Below, in pieces: positions 35,461 through 44,216 of a stretch of 64,000 nt of DNA (its first letter is position 1; every line of letters starts with the position of its first letter). This DNA is from Roseomonas genomospecies 6 (GTDB lineage: Bacteria > Pseudomonadota > Alphaproteobacteria > Azospirillales > Azospirillaceae). Position numbers and translations under genes: made by a program. A model generated the notes under the pieces. That model was given only the letters and a program-made list of their open reading frames with translations. It was not told the origin of the DNA and made no database searches. The stretch lies in assembly GCF_008365375.1 (NCBI RefSeq), contig NZ_QOKW01000026.1, positions 1 to 64,000 of the forward strand, given 5' to 3'.

Positions 35461-36311
35461 TGGGTGGGCGGGCCATACGGGATGACGGCATGCGGGACGA
35501 TGGTTTGCAGGACGATCCGGTCGCGCTGCGCTCGCCGCTGCTCTACCGCGTCTTCGGCGCCATCATGGCGCGGCGCATGCGGCGCGACTTCCACGCGGTG
35601 CGGCTGGCCCGGCCCGGCTGGCCGGTTCTGCCGCCCGACCGCCCGGCGATCGTCTGTCTGAACCACCCGTCCTGGTGGGACCCCGCCTTTCTGATCGTGA
35701 TGGGGACCACCCGCTACCGCGACCGGCCCAGCTACGGCCCGATCGACGCGGCGATGCTGCGCCGCTACCGCTTCATGGCGCGCATCGGGCTGTTCGGGAT
35801 CGAGCCGGGCCGGGCGGGGGCCGCCGCCTTCCTGCGCACCGGGCTGCGCATTCTGGAGGACCCGCGTTCGATGCTGTGGATCACGGCGGAGGGCGCCTTC
35901 ACCGATCCGCGCCGCCGCCCGGTCCGCCTGCGTCCGGGCATCGCCCATCTGGTCCGGCGCGCGCCCTCGGCGCTGGTGGTGCCTCTCTCTTTGGAGTACC
36001 CCTTTTGGAACGAGAGCACTCCGGAGGCCCTCGCCAAATTCGGTACCCCCATCGAGGCATCCACCTTCGCCGGCCAGCCGGTGCCGGATATCGCCGCCGC
36101 GCTTGAAGGACACTTGGAGGCGACGATGGACGCGCTGGCGCTCGACGCGCAGAGCCGCGACCCGGAGCGGTTCCTGACTCTGGCCGAGGGCAGGGCGGGG
36201 GTGGGCGGCGTCTACGACCTGTGGCGCCGGGCGCGCCTCTGGGCCGGCGGGCGGCGCTTCACCCCGCACCATGGCGACGCGCCGGACAACGGAGGGGCGC
36301 CTCGCCCATGA
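35460..36311 (+). CDS. PlsC-type acyltransferase, carotenoid acylation candidate
   Basis: 283 residues with the acyltransferase box NHPSWWDPAF (H-x4-D), the second block FGIEPGRAGAAAFLR, the EGAFTD block and the LVVPLSLEYPFWNES block of 1-acyl-glycerol-3-phosphate acyltransferase relatives. In staphyloxanthin-like pathways CrtO adds a fatty acyl chain to the glycosyl group. The position between desaturase and glycosyltransferase with 1- and 4-bp overlaps supports that role. No clear TM segment; probably membrane-associated. GT and AT roles are inferred from order and family. Confidence 0.82.
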   Translation: MGGRAIRDDGMRDDGLQDDPVALRSPLLYRVFGAIMARRMRRDFHAVRLARPGWPVLPPDRPAIVCLNHPSWWDPAFLIVMGTTRYRDRPSYGPIDAAMLRRYRFMARIGLFGIEPGRAGAAAFLRTGLRILEDPRSMLWITAEGAFTDPRRRPVRLRPGIAHLVRRAPSALVVPLSLEYPFWNESTPEALAKFGTPIEASTFAGQPVPDIAAALEGHLEATMDALALDAQSRDPERFLTLAEGRAGVGGVYDLWRRARLWAGGRRFTPHHGDAPDNGGAPRP

Positions 36312-37477
36312 GCGCCGATACGCTGCTGGCCGCGCTGTCGCTGTGCCTCGCCCTGCTGCCGCTGGGGTTGGGCCTCGTCAACCTGTGCCTTTACCGCCGC
36401 CCGAAGGCCGAACCGCCGCCGGGCGCCGCCGTCAGCATCCTGATCCCCGCCCGCAACGAGGAAGCCAACATCGCCGCCGCGGTGCAGGCGGCGCTGGGCA
36501 GCCGCGGGGTGACGGTGGAGGTGGTGGTTCTGGACGACCACTCCACCGACCGCACGGCGGAGATCGTCCGCTCCCTCGCCGTCCACGACCCCCGCCTGCG
36601 GCTGGAGGAGGCCCCGCCGCTGCCGCCGGGCTGGTCGGGCAAGCAGCACGCCTGCCGGACGCTCGCCACGCTGGCGCGGCACCCGGTGCTGCTGTTCCAG
36701 GACGCCGACGTGCGGCTGGCTCCGGACGCCGCCCGGCGTGCTTGCGGCGCGCTGCTGGCGGGGCGGGCGGGGCTCGTCAGCGGCTTCCCGCGCCAGGAGA
36801 CAGGCACCCTGGCCGAGGCGCTGGTGATCCCGCTGATCCATGTGCTGCTGCTGGGCTATCTGCCGATGGTGGGAATGCGGTGGTCGCTCAGCCCGAGCTT
36901 CGGTGCCGCTTGCGGCCAGTTGATCGCGGTCCGGCGCGACGCCTACGGGAAGGCCGGCGGCCACGCGGCCATCGCGGCGTCGCTGCACGACGGGGTGGCG
37001 TTGCCGCGCGCCTTCCGACGGGCCAGGCAGGGGACCGACCTGTTCGACGCGACGGACCTCGCCCGCTGCCGGATGTATCGCGGCTGGCGGGAGGTCTGGT
37101 CCGGATTCTCGAAGAACGCGACGGAAGGGATGGCGACTCCGGTCGCCTTGCCGGTCTGGACCCTGCTGCTGTTCGGCGGCCATGTCCTGCCCTGGCTGCT
37201 GCTGGGATGGGCGGCGCTGGCCCCGCTGCCGGGTGCGGCGGTCGTCATGGCGGCGCTGGCTGTGGCGGCGGGGGTGTCGTTCCGGCTGCTGCTGGCCGTC
37301 CGCTTCCGTCAGAGCCTTGTCGGCGCGCTGCTGCATCCCGTGGGCATCGTGGTCCTGCTGGCGGTCCAATGGTCGGCGCTGCTGCGCGCTCGCCGGGGCC
37401 GTCCGGCGGAGTGGCGGGGGCGCGCCTATCCGTCCACATCCAAAGCCGGCGTTCCACTGGCGCGGCAACAGCGATGA
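36308..37477 (+). CDS. Family 2 glycosyltransferase, CrtQ-like
   Basis: 389 residues. An N-terminal TM (LLAALSLCLALLPLGLGLVNLCLY) precedes a GT-A domain: VSILIPARNEEANIAAAV, VVLDDHSTDRTAEIV, the DXD-like FQDADVRLAPDA, and the GWSGKQHAC phrase typical of CrtQ-type carotenoid glycosyltransferases, followed by two to three C-terminal TM segments. It probably transfers a sugar to the terminal carboxylate or hydroxyl of the C30 carotenoid at the inner membrane. ATG 36308 overlaps the acyltransferase stop (ATGA). It is the last gene of the cluster. Confidence 0.85.
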   Translation: MSADTLLAALSLCLALLPLGLGLVNLCLYRRPKAEPPPGAAVSILIPARNEEANIAAAVQAALGSRGVTVEVVVLDDHSTDRTAEIVRSLAVHDPRLRLEEAPPLPPGWSGKQHACRTLATLARHPVLLFQDADVRLAPDAARRACGALLAGRAGLVSGFPRQETGTLAEALVIPLIHVLLLGYLPMVGMRWSLSPSFGAACGQLIAVRRDAYGKAGGHAAIAASLHDGVALPRAFRRARQGTDLFDATDLARCRMYRGWREVWSGFSKNATEGMATPVALPVWTLLLFGGHVLPWLLLGWAALAPLPGAAVVMAALAVAAGVSFRLLLAVRFRQSLVGALLHPVGIVVLLAVQWSALLRARRGRPAEWRGRAYPSTSKAGVPLARQQR

Positions 37478-37584
37478 GCCGCGACGGTGGTGCAGAAACA
37501 ACGTGCGTGCGGACTTGGCCCGATCCCGCCCGATCCCGTACCCATCGTGCGTCAACAAATTCGTGGACAGGCTCAAAGTCCGTC

Positions 37585-38010
37585 TCAGTTCTTGAGTGTC
37601 AAAACAGTGTCCACTCGCCCGGTACCAAGAGAAACTGCGGCATTGTCGAAATCCGGTGGTCCGAACAGGGCCCTGGCGTCACGACTGAAACCGTACGGTT
37701 CTGTTGGCTCGCCAAAGAGCGTCTTTTCAAGAACCCCATTTCCATTGATATCCTGAAACGCGGCAATCGCATAGTTTCCGGATGGCAGATCCTTGAAGCA
37801 GGTGTTCACCTCCTTGGTACTCGGCGCCACTTGCTGCCCCATCATATACTTCTCTGCCTTGTAAGACTGTGCACTGTCATACAGAGCAACCATGAGCGTG
37901 CCCCCTTGCGGGATCACCTTCCTTATGGTCACACACAAATCTCCCGCGCTGGCGGATGAGAATCCACCCACCAGCATCAACGCCGCCAGCCCCAGTCTCT
38001 TTTTATGCAT
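37585..38010 (-). CDS. DUF2141 secreted protein
   Basis: 141 residues from ATG 38010 (AGGAGAG upstream). The signal peptide MHKKRLGLAALMLVGGFSSASAG is clear. The mature part shows the DUF2141 pattern: GTLMVALYDSAQSYKAEKYM, CFKDLPSGNYAIAAFQDINGNGVLEKTLFGEPTEPYGFS. A small periplasmic or secreted beta-sandwich of unknown role; DUF2141 genes often occur near carotenoid or lipid export genes. It is convergent with the glycosyltransferase gene, 107 bp away. Confidence 0.85.
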   Translation of the reverse strand: MHKKRLGLAALMLVGGFSSASAGDLCVTIRKVIPQGGTLMVALYDSAQSYKAEKYMMGQQVAPSTKEVNTCFKDLPSGNYAIAAFQDINGNGVLEKTLFGEPTEPYGFSRDARALFGPPDFDNAAVSLGTGRVDTVLTLKN

Positions 38011-38275
38011 CACGGCTCTCCTGCTTCCTATGCGGTGGGATCGAAGCTCTACCTTTGGAACCATGCTTTTTCAGCGACACGGGCATCGGCCGCCGCCTGT
38101 TCCCCCTCGCGGTGCAGGACGCGCGCTCAGACGCGCATCGACCAGTTCCATCGCCTGGGGGACCGCGTCGGTCGAAGAGATCGCGTTCCGGTGAAGCCTT
38201 CTGATCTGTTCCATGTGGAATTCCAAACATCGTCGTGGATGCGGCGCGGACATCCTGCGCCTCGGAGGCCGCGCC

Positions 38276-39547
38276 TCAGAAGCCGCGCCTCACCTCAACG
38301 AACACGAGGTTGTTTTCCCTCAGCCGGCCGAAATAGCTGTCCGGCTGCCCGCCGTGCCACTCGGCACCGACGATCCCCTTCCACGCATCGGAAAACGCAT
38401 AGCGCAATCGGGTGGACAGCAGCCAGTCGCCGTCCGGCTTGTACAGGACGCCGGTGACATCGCCTTCGAGGGTGTCGTTCAGCCACTTCGACGTGAGCTT
38501 GAGCGTCGCACCCATTTGCGTCCGGTTGATCTGGTTCCCGTCCAGGGCCGTCTGGACCGCCGCGGCGCGGACGTAGGGAATGGGCTCGGATCGCGGATCG
38601 CGGAAGTTCCGGGTGTGGAGGAGCACATACTGGATGCTGACGTTCGTGTTGCCGAACAGGTTGCGGTCGCCCCCGACCACGAGGCCGAAGGACGGCGGCC
38701 GCACGAACGGGTCGGTGCCGCCGGCGTTCTCGGTGAAGACGTACGCCGCCTCGGCGCGGAGACCGTAGCTGCCGACCGTGGTGGCCGCGTCCGCGCCGAG
38801 GGAGCGGATGCGGTGATGGCGCCTCTGAAGCACCACGCCGCCCGGCCCGGCGCTGACGACGGCCGTATCGGGATTGTCGTCCCACCCGTCGAAGACCGAT
38901 ACGGACCAGTCCACGGCGCCTCCGCTGCGGTCGAGCTTGACCCCGAATTGCCGGACGCCGTCCGGCTGGTCGTCGTCCGCGTACGAAACCCCGGCCGGCA
39001 GGAGCGGCCTCGGAAAGACGTTCGGACGGAACTCCGGCACCCAGTAGGCGCCGAAGGTCCAGTCACCGTGATAGCGGTTGGCCCGCAGCATCGCCACCCC
39101 GCGCCGCTGGTCGTCGTCTTCGGCGAACAGCAGCGTGTAATCGCGCGATGCAAGATGGGACGTGGGGTTGATCTGGTCGGCGCGCCCCCACACGACGATC
39201 TGGCGGCCGGCGCGCAGGTCGAGGTCGGCGCCGCTCCATGTGACGTGGGCCTCGCGCAACTCGCCCTTCCACCGGTCGTCGCCCGCGATGCGGGGCGTGG
39301 CGGCCCACCCCTCGGCCTTGACGCGCACGGACTCCGAAAGATCCGCCGCGGTGCGCAGCCAGACGTTCGCGGTGCCGATCCCGCGCCGCTCGTCGAGGCT
39401 GCGGCTCGAACTCCAGAAGCCCGCCCGCAACGACGTGTCCAGGGTGGCCGAGGCAAGGGGGGCCTCGGCGGGCTCCGTCGCCTGGGCAAGGGTGGCGCCC
39501 GCACAGACAGCCACCGCGAAGACCCGCGCCGTCCACCGCAGCCTCAT
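38276..39547 (-). CDS. Outer-membrane beta-barrel protein (DUF1302-like)
   Basis: 423 residues. A signal peptide (MRLRWTARVFAVAVCAGATLAQA) precedes alternating amphipathic strands. The REAHVTWSGADLDLRAGRQIVVWGRADQINPT segment, described here in parts, matches DUF1302-type barrels, and the chain ends with RENNLVFVEVRRGF, a terminal aromatic residue as in barrels. It overlaps the fused RND gene by 4 bp. In related clusters DUF1302 barrels accompany MMPL/RND pumps and LolA-like DUF1329 proteins. It is probably the outer-membrane exit of a lipid export route. Confidence 0.8.
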   Translation of the reverse strand: MRLRWTARVFAVAVCAGATLAQATEPAEAPLASATLDTSLRAGFWSSSRSLDERRGIGTANVWLRTAADLSESVRVKAEGWAATPRIAGDDRWKGELREAHVTWSGADLDLRAGRQIVVWGRADQINPTSHLASRDYTLLFAEDDDQRRGVAMLRANRYHGDWTFGAYWVPEFRPNVFPRPLLPAGVSYADDDQPDGVRQFGVKLDRSGGAVDWSVSVFDGWDDNPDTAVVSAGPGGVVLQRRHHRIRSLGADAATTVGSYGLRAEAAYVFTENAGGTDPFVRPPSFGLVVGGDRNLFGNTNVSIQYVLLHTRNFRDPRSEPIPYVRAAAVQTALDGNQINRTQMGATLKLTSKWLNDTLEGDVTGVLYKPDGDWLLSTRLRYAFSDAWKGIVGAEWHGGQPDSYFGRLRENNLVFVEVRRGF

Positions 39548-42500
39548 TGAAGCCGCTCCAGCGAGCGCAGGCTGAAGACGGCGGGGTCGATGCCTTGGCT
39601 GGCCTTGAAGTCGCGCATCTCGATGATCGTCCGATGCCCGGTCTGCTCGTTCCGGCTTTCCATGCGCATGGGTTGCCAGCGCTGCCGTTCGGCATCCACG
39701 AGTTGGACGTCCGACGCCCCGAACGTCTTCAGAAGCTGGCCGGCCTCATCGAAGAACTGCGCCTTGATGGTGACGTGGTTGTCTTTGCGTATCCACCCGA
39801 TCCGCCGGGAATAGCCGCTGCTGCTTTGCACGTCGGCGGTCACGGGCACGGATTCCATGACGAAGCAGGGCTGCCCGTCGACCGCCTCCTCCCTGACGAC
39901 CCGGTGCGTCCAGTCCTGGACCTTGTGCCCGATGATGTCGCCGAACGAGAAGTCGGTGCCGACGAAGGCGTCGCGCTTGTTGGCCGCCGCCAGGCGGCGC
40001 ACCTTCTTCAAGGCCGGCAGGTAGATCCAGATGTCGTCCTCGCCATCCGAGTTCTCGATCATCAGGATGGTGGTGTCCTTCACATCGGCGGGCGCCAGGA
40101 ACCGGGTCAGGCGCATGGAGTCGACCCCGTTGTCCCGAAGCTTCGTCTGGCCGCGGGTTTCCCGCAGGCGCTCCTGGCCGCTGCCGTTGATCAGCCGGAA
40201 CGTCGCGGTGAAGCCGCTGTCGAGGACGCGGCCGACGGCGAAGTTCATCCTCGCGATGGTTTCGGCGGTGGGAGCCTCGGCCCGGGCGGGCGGCGCCATG
40301 ACCGACAGCCCGGCGGCAAGCATCAGAACCCCGAGCGTCGCCGGGCGGACCGACGCCTTCGCCCCGCCGAAGACGAACCCGGGACGGACCGTCAGCAGCA
40401 GAGCCGGGAAGACCGTCATGGCGCTGAGCGAACTGATCAGCATGGCGGTGCCGATCAGGACGGCGATCCAGATGTGGATGTGGAAGCCGTAGGAGCCCAG
40501 CAGCACGGCGTACCCCCCGCTCACCGCGGTCGCCACGAACAGGATGGCCTTGCCGGCGGAGACGAAGGTGTTCCGCACGGCCTCGTCCTCGGACTCGCCC
40601 TGGGCGAGATGCTCGCGCAGCCGGTAGGTCAGATAGATGGCGTAGTCGGCCCCGATGCCGACCGCCAGGGCCAGCGTCACGGACGTCGCGACGTTGAGCG
40701 GGATGCCGGCCACTTGCATGAGCCCCAGGCTGGCGAGCACCGTCATGACCAGCGGCACCAGGATCAGCAGCCCGATCCACAGCGACCTGAACAGGATGGA
40801 GGAGATGAGGAAGACGATCGAGGCGATGACGGCGATCTTCTCGATCTGTCCGCGCACCATGACCTCGGTCAGCGCGATCATGGCGGTGACGTTGCCGCCG
40901 ATGCTCACCCGGACGTCGGGGCCGAAGCGGTCGCCGACGAAAGCCCGCAGGCGCCCGATCAGCCCCTCCACATAGGCCGAATCCTCGTCCTTGACGTAGA
41001 CGGCGATCACCGCGTTGCGATAGCCGTAATCGACGTAGGAGTCGAAGTCTCCCGGCTCCCCCGACATGGCGTACAGCAGGAGGTACTGGGAGATCAGATC
41101 GCCGGAGTCCGGGATGGTGTCGAAGGACGGATCGTCGCCGTTCATGGCGCGGTTGATGCGCCGGACATGGTCGGCGATCGACACGCTCTTGCCCACCTTC
41201 GGGTCGTCGGCGAGGAAGCGCTGGGTCGCGTCCATCGCCTTGAGGACGCGGGGGGCCTTGATGGCGTCGTCCGCCGCCCCTTCGATCAGGACGTACAGCG
41301 TGTTGGTTCCGGCAAGGCGGGCGTTCACCCGCACGTCCTCCTGCCGCGTGTCCAGGCCCGCGAAGAAGTTCGTGCGCAGGGCGTTGTCGATGCCGACCTG
41401 ACTGCCCAGCCCCGCCGCAGCCGCGGTGAAGACGGCGGCGAACAGCAGTATCCGGCGCCGTCCCGCCGGAGCCATCCAGCCCGCCATCCGCAAGGCGAGC
41501 CGATCCCAGGGCGTCTGCGCGCCCTGCCGTTCGGTCTCGCGCAGTCCCGGCGGCGGCAGGAGCGATCGCAGGGCGGGGATGAAGGTCAGTTCGATGATCA
41601 GGATGCTGACGACCCCGACACCGCTGAAGACGCCGAATGTCCGGATGGTCTTGATGTCGAAGGCGACCAGCGACATGAAGCTGCCCGCGGCCACCAGGCA
41701 GGCCGCCATCATGACCGGGCCGATCCTGCCGATGGACCGCAAGACGGCGAGCCGGTTCGCCTCGACCGGGTCGAGCGCCGTGTCACGCCGCAGGATCGCG
41801 TATTCCTCGTAGTAGCGTTTCAGGATCTGCACCGCATGGCCGGCGGCGATCGCCAGGATGAGGATCGGCGTCGTCGCGTTGAAGGCGTCCAGCGGCACGC
41901 GGGCGATGCTCATCAGCCCCAGCGCCCAGATCAGCGCGAACAGCGCGGTGACCAGCGGCAGGACCAGCCCTTGGAGCGTCCGGAACGCCTCGAAATGGAT
42001 CAGGCCGATGATCAGGATCGACAGCGGGACGAGGAACACCATGCGGCCGGAATAGCGCTCCAGCAACGCCAGGAAGAGCGGCTGACCGGCGACGGCGATG
42101 TCGACCGTCTCGTCCGCGTAGGGGGCCACGAGGCCGCGCACCGTCCTCTCGATCCCGGTGAAGCCGTCGTCGGCCTTGCGGAACTCGACGATGATGGCGG
42201 CCGTGGCGCCGTCGCCGGACACGATCATGTCGGCGAACACCGGATTGGCGTCCAGACGGCGGCGCAGCGCCTCCAGATCGGCCGCCGATCGCGGCACCTT
42301 GTCCATCAGTGGCCGCACCGACAGGCCGTCGTCCGCGCCGGTGATGCTCTTCGCCCGGCGGGCCGCCAGACTCGCCACGCTCGACGTCACGACGCCGGGC
42401 GCGGCGAGAAGATCGGCGGTGATTCCCCTGACCTTGGCCAGCACCGGCTCCTGGAACACGTCCCCGCTGCGCGGGGAGACGGCGATGACCACGGTGTACT

Positions 42501-42687
42501 TGCTGCCGAACAGCGCCTCGACCCGGTTGGTGGCGGCCACGAACGGGTGGCCCTGCGGCAGGGTTTCGTCGGGATCGATGATCACCGAAAGATTCCTGAG
42601 CTGGGTGAGCAGCGCCAGCGTCACCAGGGCCGTCAGCACCAACACCGTGATGCGGTTCCTGATCACGAATTCAACGAACGACTGCAC
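39544..42687 (-). CDS. MMPL/RND lipid exporter fused to a C-terminal LolA-like domain
   Basis: 1047 residues. Residues ~1-790 form an RND permease of the MMPL/SSD type with 12 TM segments; two large periplasmic loops (RVEALFGSKYTVVIAVS; ALRTNFFAGLDTRQEDV) and GIGADYAIYLTYRLREH in the second half are visible. After a signal-like hydrophobic stretch (GVLMLAAGLSVMAPPARA) a ~240-residue LolA-like domain follows, beginning ETIARMNFAVGRVLDSGFTATF and ending in RTIIEMRDFKASQGIDPAVF. This family normally exists as a separate periplasmic carrier. The fusion puts pump and carrier in one chain. Its start overlaps the ACP gene stop by 25 bp. Confidence 0.88.
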   Translation of the reverse strand: MQSFVEFVIRNRITVLVLTALVTLALLTQLRNLSVIIDPDETLPQGHPFVAATNRVEALFGSKYTVVIAVSPRSGDVFQEPVLAKVRGITADLLAAPGVVTSSVASLAARRAKSITGADDGLSVRPLMDKVPRSAADLEALRRRLDANPVFADMIVSGDGATAAIIVEFRKADDGFTGIERTVRGLVAPYADETVDIAVAGQPLFLALLERYSGRMVFLVPLSILIIGLIHFEAFRTLQGLVLPLVTALFALIWALGLMSIARVPLDAFNATTPILILAIAAGHAVQILKRYYEEYAILRRDTALDPVEANRLAVLRSIGRIGPVMMAACLVAAGSFMSLVAFDIKTIRTFGVFSGVGVVSILIIELTFIPALRSLLPPPGLRETERQGAQTPWDRLALRMAGWMAPAGRRRILLFAAVFTAAAAGLGSQVGIDNALRTNFFAGLDTRQEDVRVNARLAGTNTLYVLIEGAADDAIKAPRVLKAMDATQRFLADDPKVGKSVSIADHVRRINRAMNGDDPSFDTIPDSGDLISQYLLLYAMSGEPGDFDSYVDYGYRNAVIAVYVKDEDSAYVEGLIGRLRAFVGDRFGPDVRVSIGGNVTAMIALTEVMVRGQIEKIAVIASIVFLISSILFRSLWIGLLILVPLVMTVLASLGLMQVAGIPLNVATSVTLALAVGIGADYAIYLTYRLREHLAQGESEDEAVRNTFVSAGKAILFVATAVSGGYAVLLGSYGFHIHIWIAVLIGTAMLISSLSAMTVFPALLLTVRPGFVFGGAKASVRPATLGVLMLAAGLSVMAPPARAEAPTAETIARMNFAVGRVLDSGFTATFRLINGSGQERLRETRGQTKLRDNGVDSMRLTRFLAPADVKDTTILMIENSDGEDDIWIYLPALKKVRRLAAANKRDAFVGTDFSFGDIIGHKVQDWTHRVVREEAVDGQPCFVMESVPVTADVQSSSGYSRRIGWIRKDNHVTIKAQFFDEAGQLLKTFGASDVQLVDAERQRWQPMRMESRNEQTGHRTIIEMRDFKASQGIDPAVFSLRSLERLQ

Positions 42688-43367
42688 ATTGCACCTCGGC
42701 GGATTGATGCGCGGGGACGATCGGGCTCGACCTTGGCGGTGACGGCGAAGCGGGTCCGCAGGGCGCCCAGGATCTCCCCGGGCTTCACCGAATCGATGTC
42801 CAGGTCACTCTCCAGGCCGGCGTCCGGCTCCAGGATGTCGATGGGGTAGCGCGTCGTCTCCGCGAAGACCTCGCGCACAGTGGCCATCAACTCTTCGGTG
42901 CCGATCATCGGGGGTGCGGAAAGCTCCGCGGCGACGGCTCCGCAAATTCCAGTTCGAAGCATTTCCGTGCCGGACCTGTCGATGACGGTGATCCGCTGGT
43001 ATCCGCAGGAGATGGGGGTTCCGTCCTCCCGCACGACGCGGAAGCAAAGCAGCACCGTGGACCTGGCGATCTCCCCGATGCTCATGAAGATCGCGAGCCT
43101 TTCGCCGAGTCCCGCAGGTGCAAGGTTCTTGCAATAACCCTCGTGCATAAGCAGCACGATATTTTCTAAATCCGACTTCCGGAGGTCAACGCCATCGGGG
43201 TCTGACCGAAAATAGAAATATTTACGGTCATGGCATTGGGATTTGAAGTTGATTATGAAAAGATGTGTCCCGTATTCCATTGTGTCGTTAAAATAAATTC
43301 CATACGGAGCAACGAAATATCGCATATTGCCCCATGAGATGATTGGCATACAAAATAATTTGCTCAT
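42663..43367 (-). CDS. Hotdog thioesterase-like domain fused to an acyl carrier protein domain
   Basis: 234 residues (220 from the alternative ATG 43325). The first ~150 residues resemble polyketide-type hotdog thioesterases such as enediyne TEs: RYFVAPYGIYFNDTMEYGTHLF, then a CHDRKYFYF-type helix and YQRITVIDRSG. The last ~75 residues are an ACP: LMATVREVFAET, LESDLDIDSVKPGEILGAL, with Ser193 in DSV as the phosphopantetheine site. No polyketide or fatty acid synthase is nearby. It heads the export operon and likely presents an acyl chain to the downstream machinery. The N-terminal coding DNA is clearly AT-richer than the C-terminal part. Confidence 0.65.
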   Translation of the reverse strand: MSKLFCMPIISWGNMRYFVAPYGIYFNDTMEYGTHLFIINFKSQCHDRKYFYFRSDPDGVDLRKSDLENIVLLMHEGYCKNLAPAGLGERLAIFMSIGEIARSTVLLCFRVVREDGTPISCGYQRITVIDRSGTEMLRTGICGAVAAELSAPPMIGTEELMATVREVFAETTRYPIDILEPDAGLESDLDIDSVKPGEILGALRTRFAVTAKVEPDRPRASIRRGAMCSRSLNS

Positions 43368-43509
43368 GTTCGTTTATGATGGGCAGGTAAAGTGACCAAG
43401 TCCATCGCAACATAAGGCTAAAATCGCGGCATTTTGTCATCATAGTGGCGCACGAAAGTGAGAAATCTTATCGATTACTTCCATTCCTAAGGATCTGCGC
43501 GGCAAACTG
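43368..43509. promoter_or_regulatory. AT-rich upstream region of the hotdog-ACP/RND operon
   Basis: These ~140 bp are the AT-richest around (CAACATAAGGCTAAAATCGC; AAATCTTATCGATTACTTCC) and lie directly upstream of the export operon on the minus strand. The promoter should be here. No gene is supported. The base composition contrasts sharply with the GC-rich flanks and continues into the first ~200 codon-bases of the hotdog gene, a sign of foreign origin. Confidence 0.45.
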
Positions 43510-43511
43510 TT

Positions 43512-43763
43512 CAGCGACGGACGTGGCGAAGCAGCAGGCTTGCCATGGCGAGCTGTATCATGCCGCCGAGGGCAGTTCGGTCAACGGACTGAAGGTTTTG
43601 CGGGCCGTGGCCTGACAGCGGCAGTGGACCAGACGCGGGCTGGGCAGCCGGTCCACGCCGCGATGGCCTCTTGCGAAAACCAGATGGTCAAGGAGCCACG
43701 CTGGCGCAGCCCGGCCTCACAGGCTGGCCAGTTCGTCACCCTGTAACGGGTCCGCGGGTTCCG
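43512..43763 (-). pseudogene. IS5-family transposase remnant with internal deletion
   Basis: On the minus strand, from about 43763, the frame reads RYRVTNWPACEAGLRQRGSLT then IWFSQEAIAAW, the N-terminus of an IS5-family transposase. After ~15 more codons it loses similarity. A second stretch near 43510-43600, LGGMIQLAMASLLLRHVRR, resembles the C-terminus of IS5-group transposases. The catalytic middle is missing. Terminal inverted repeats could not be placed. The remnant lies between the export operon and the unknown operon and marks a recombination-prone junction. Confidence 0.5.
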
Positions 43764-43803
43764 GTGGCGGCGGTCTCACCCGCTATCAAGGACCAAACGT
43801 CGA

Positions 43804-44190
43804 TCACGCCGCGTCGCCGTTGTCCGGCATGAAGGAGAAGGACGGGGGTTCGGGATCGACGCAGGAGATCAGGATCGTGTCGCCGTCGAACAGGAACTCG
43901 ATGGCGTCCTTCCCGTAGACCGCGCGGTCGAGACCGGACCCGCGCTCCACCGTGACGCTGCGCTTGCACAGCGTGGCGCCGTCGGCGAACGCCTCGGCGG
44001 TGATGGCGTTGAGGTGGACGTCGTCCTCGTCGCCGTAGGTGACCTCCCGCAAGCCGGGAGATTGCGTGTCGCCCGCCTCCAGGTCGATCGTGACCTCGCC
44101 GGACGAGCGGGTCGGATGGTCGCCCATCCGGACCGTCAGGGTGACCGTCAGCGGATGCCCGGTCTTGTTGATCAGCGTCTTCGTCTGCAT
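43804..44190 (-). CDS. Unknown small protein I, last gene of the nine-gene operon
   Basis: 128 residues; AGGAGAGG upstream fixes ATG 44190. I do not recognise a family. It is a paralogue of the preceding gene product: both begin with an L-F/I-x-N-x-[ST]-x-x-x-x-x-VTL-x-VR pattern (LINKTGHPLTVTLTVR here), have a DLEAGDTQS region, an LN-x-I motif (HLNAITAEAFADGA) and an ERGSGLDRAVYGKDAIEF segment near the end. Strand-rich with no signal peptide or TM, so a small cytoplasmic beta-sandwich is likely. The last ~15 residues (PEPPSFSFMPDNGDAA) form a loose tail. Confidence 0.6.
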   Translation of the reverse strand: MQTKTLINKTGHPLTVTLTVRMGDHPTRSSGEVTIDLEAGDTQSPGLREVTYGDEDDVHLNAITAEAFADGATLCKRSVTVERGSGLDRAVYGKDAIEFLFDGDTILISCVDPEPPSFSFMPDNGDAA

Positions 44191-44216
44191 CGGTGTGTTC
44201 CTCTCCTGTGGCCCGC

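Noticed and set aside
38003..38230. A 75-codon minus-strand frame upstream of the DUF2141 gene
   Set aside because: Low-complexity R/P/G-rich text without a ribosome site or similarity; the start of the DUF2141 gene lies inside it in another frame.
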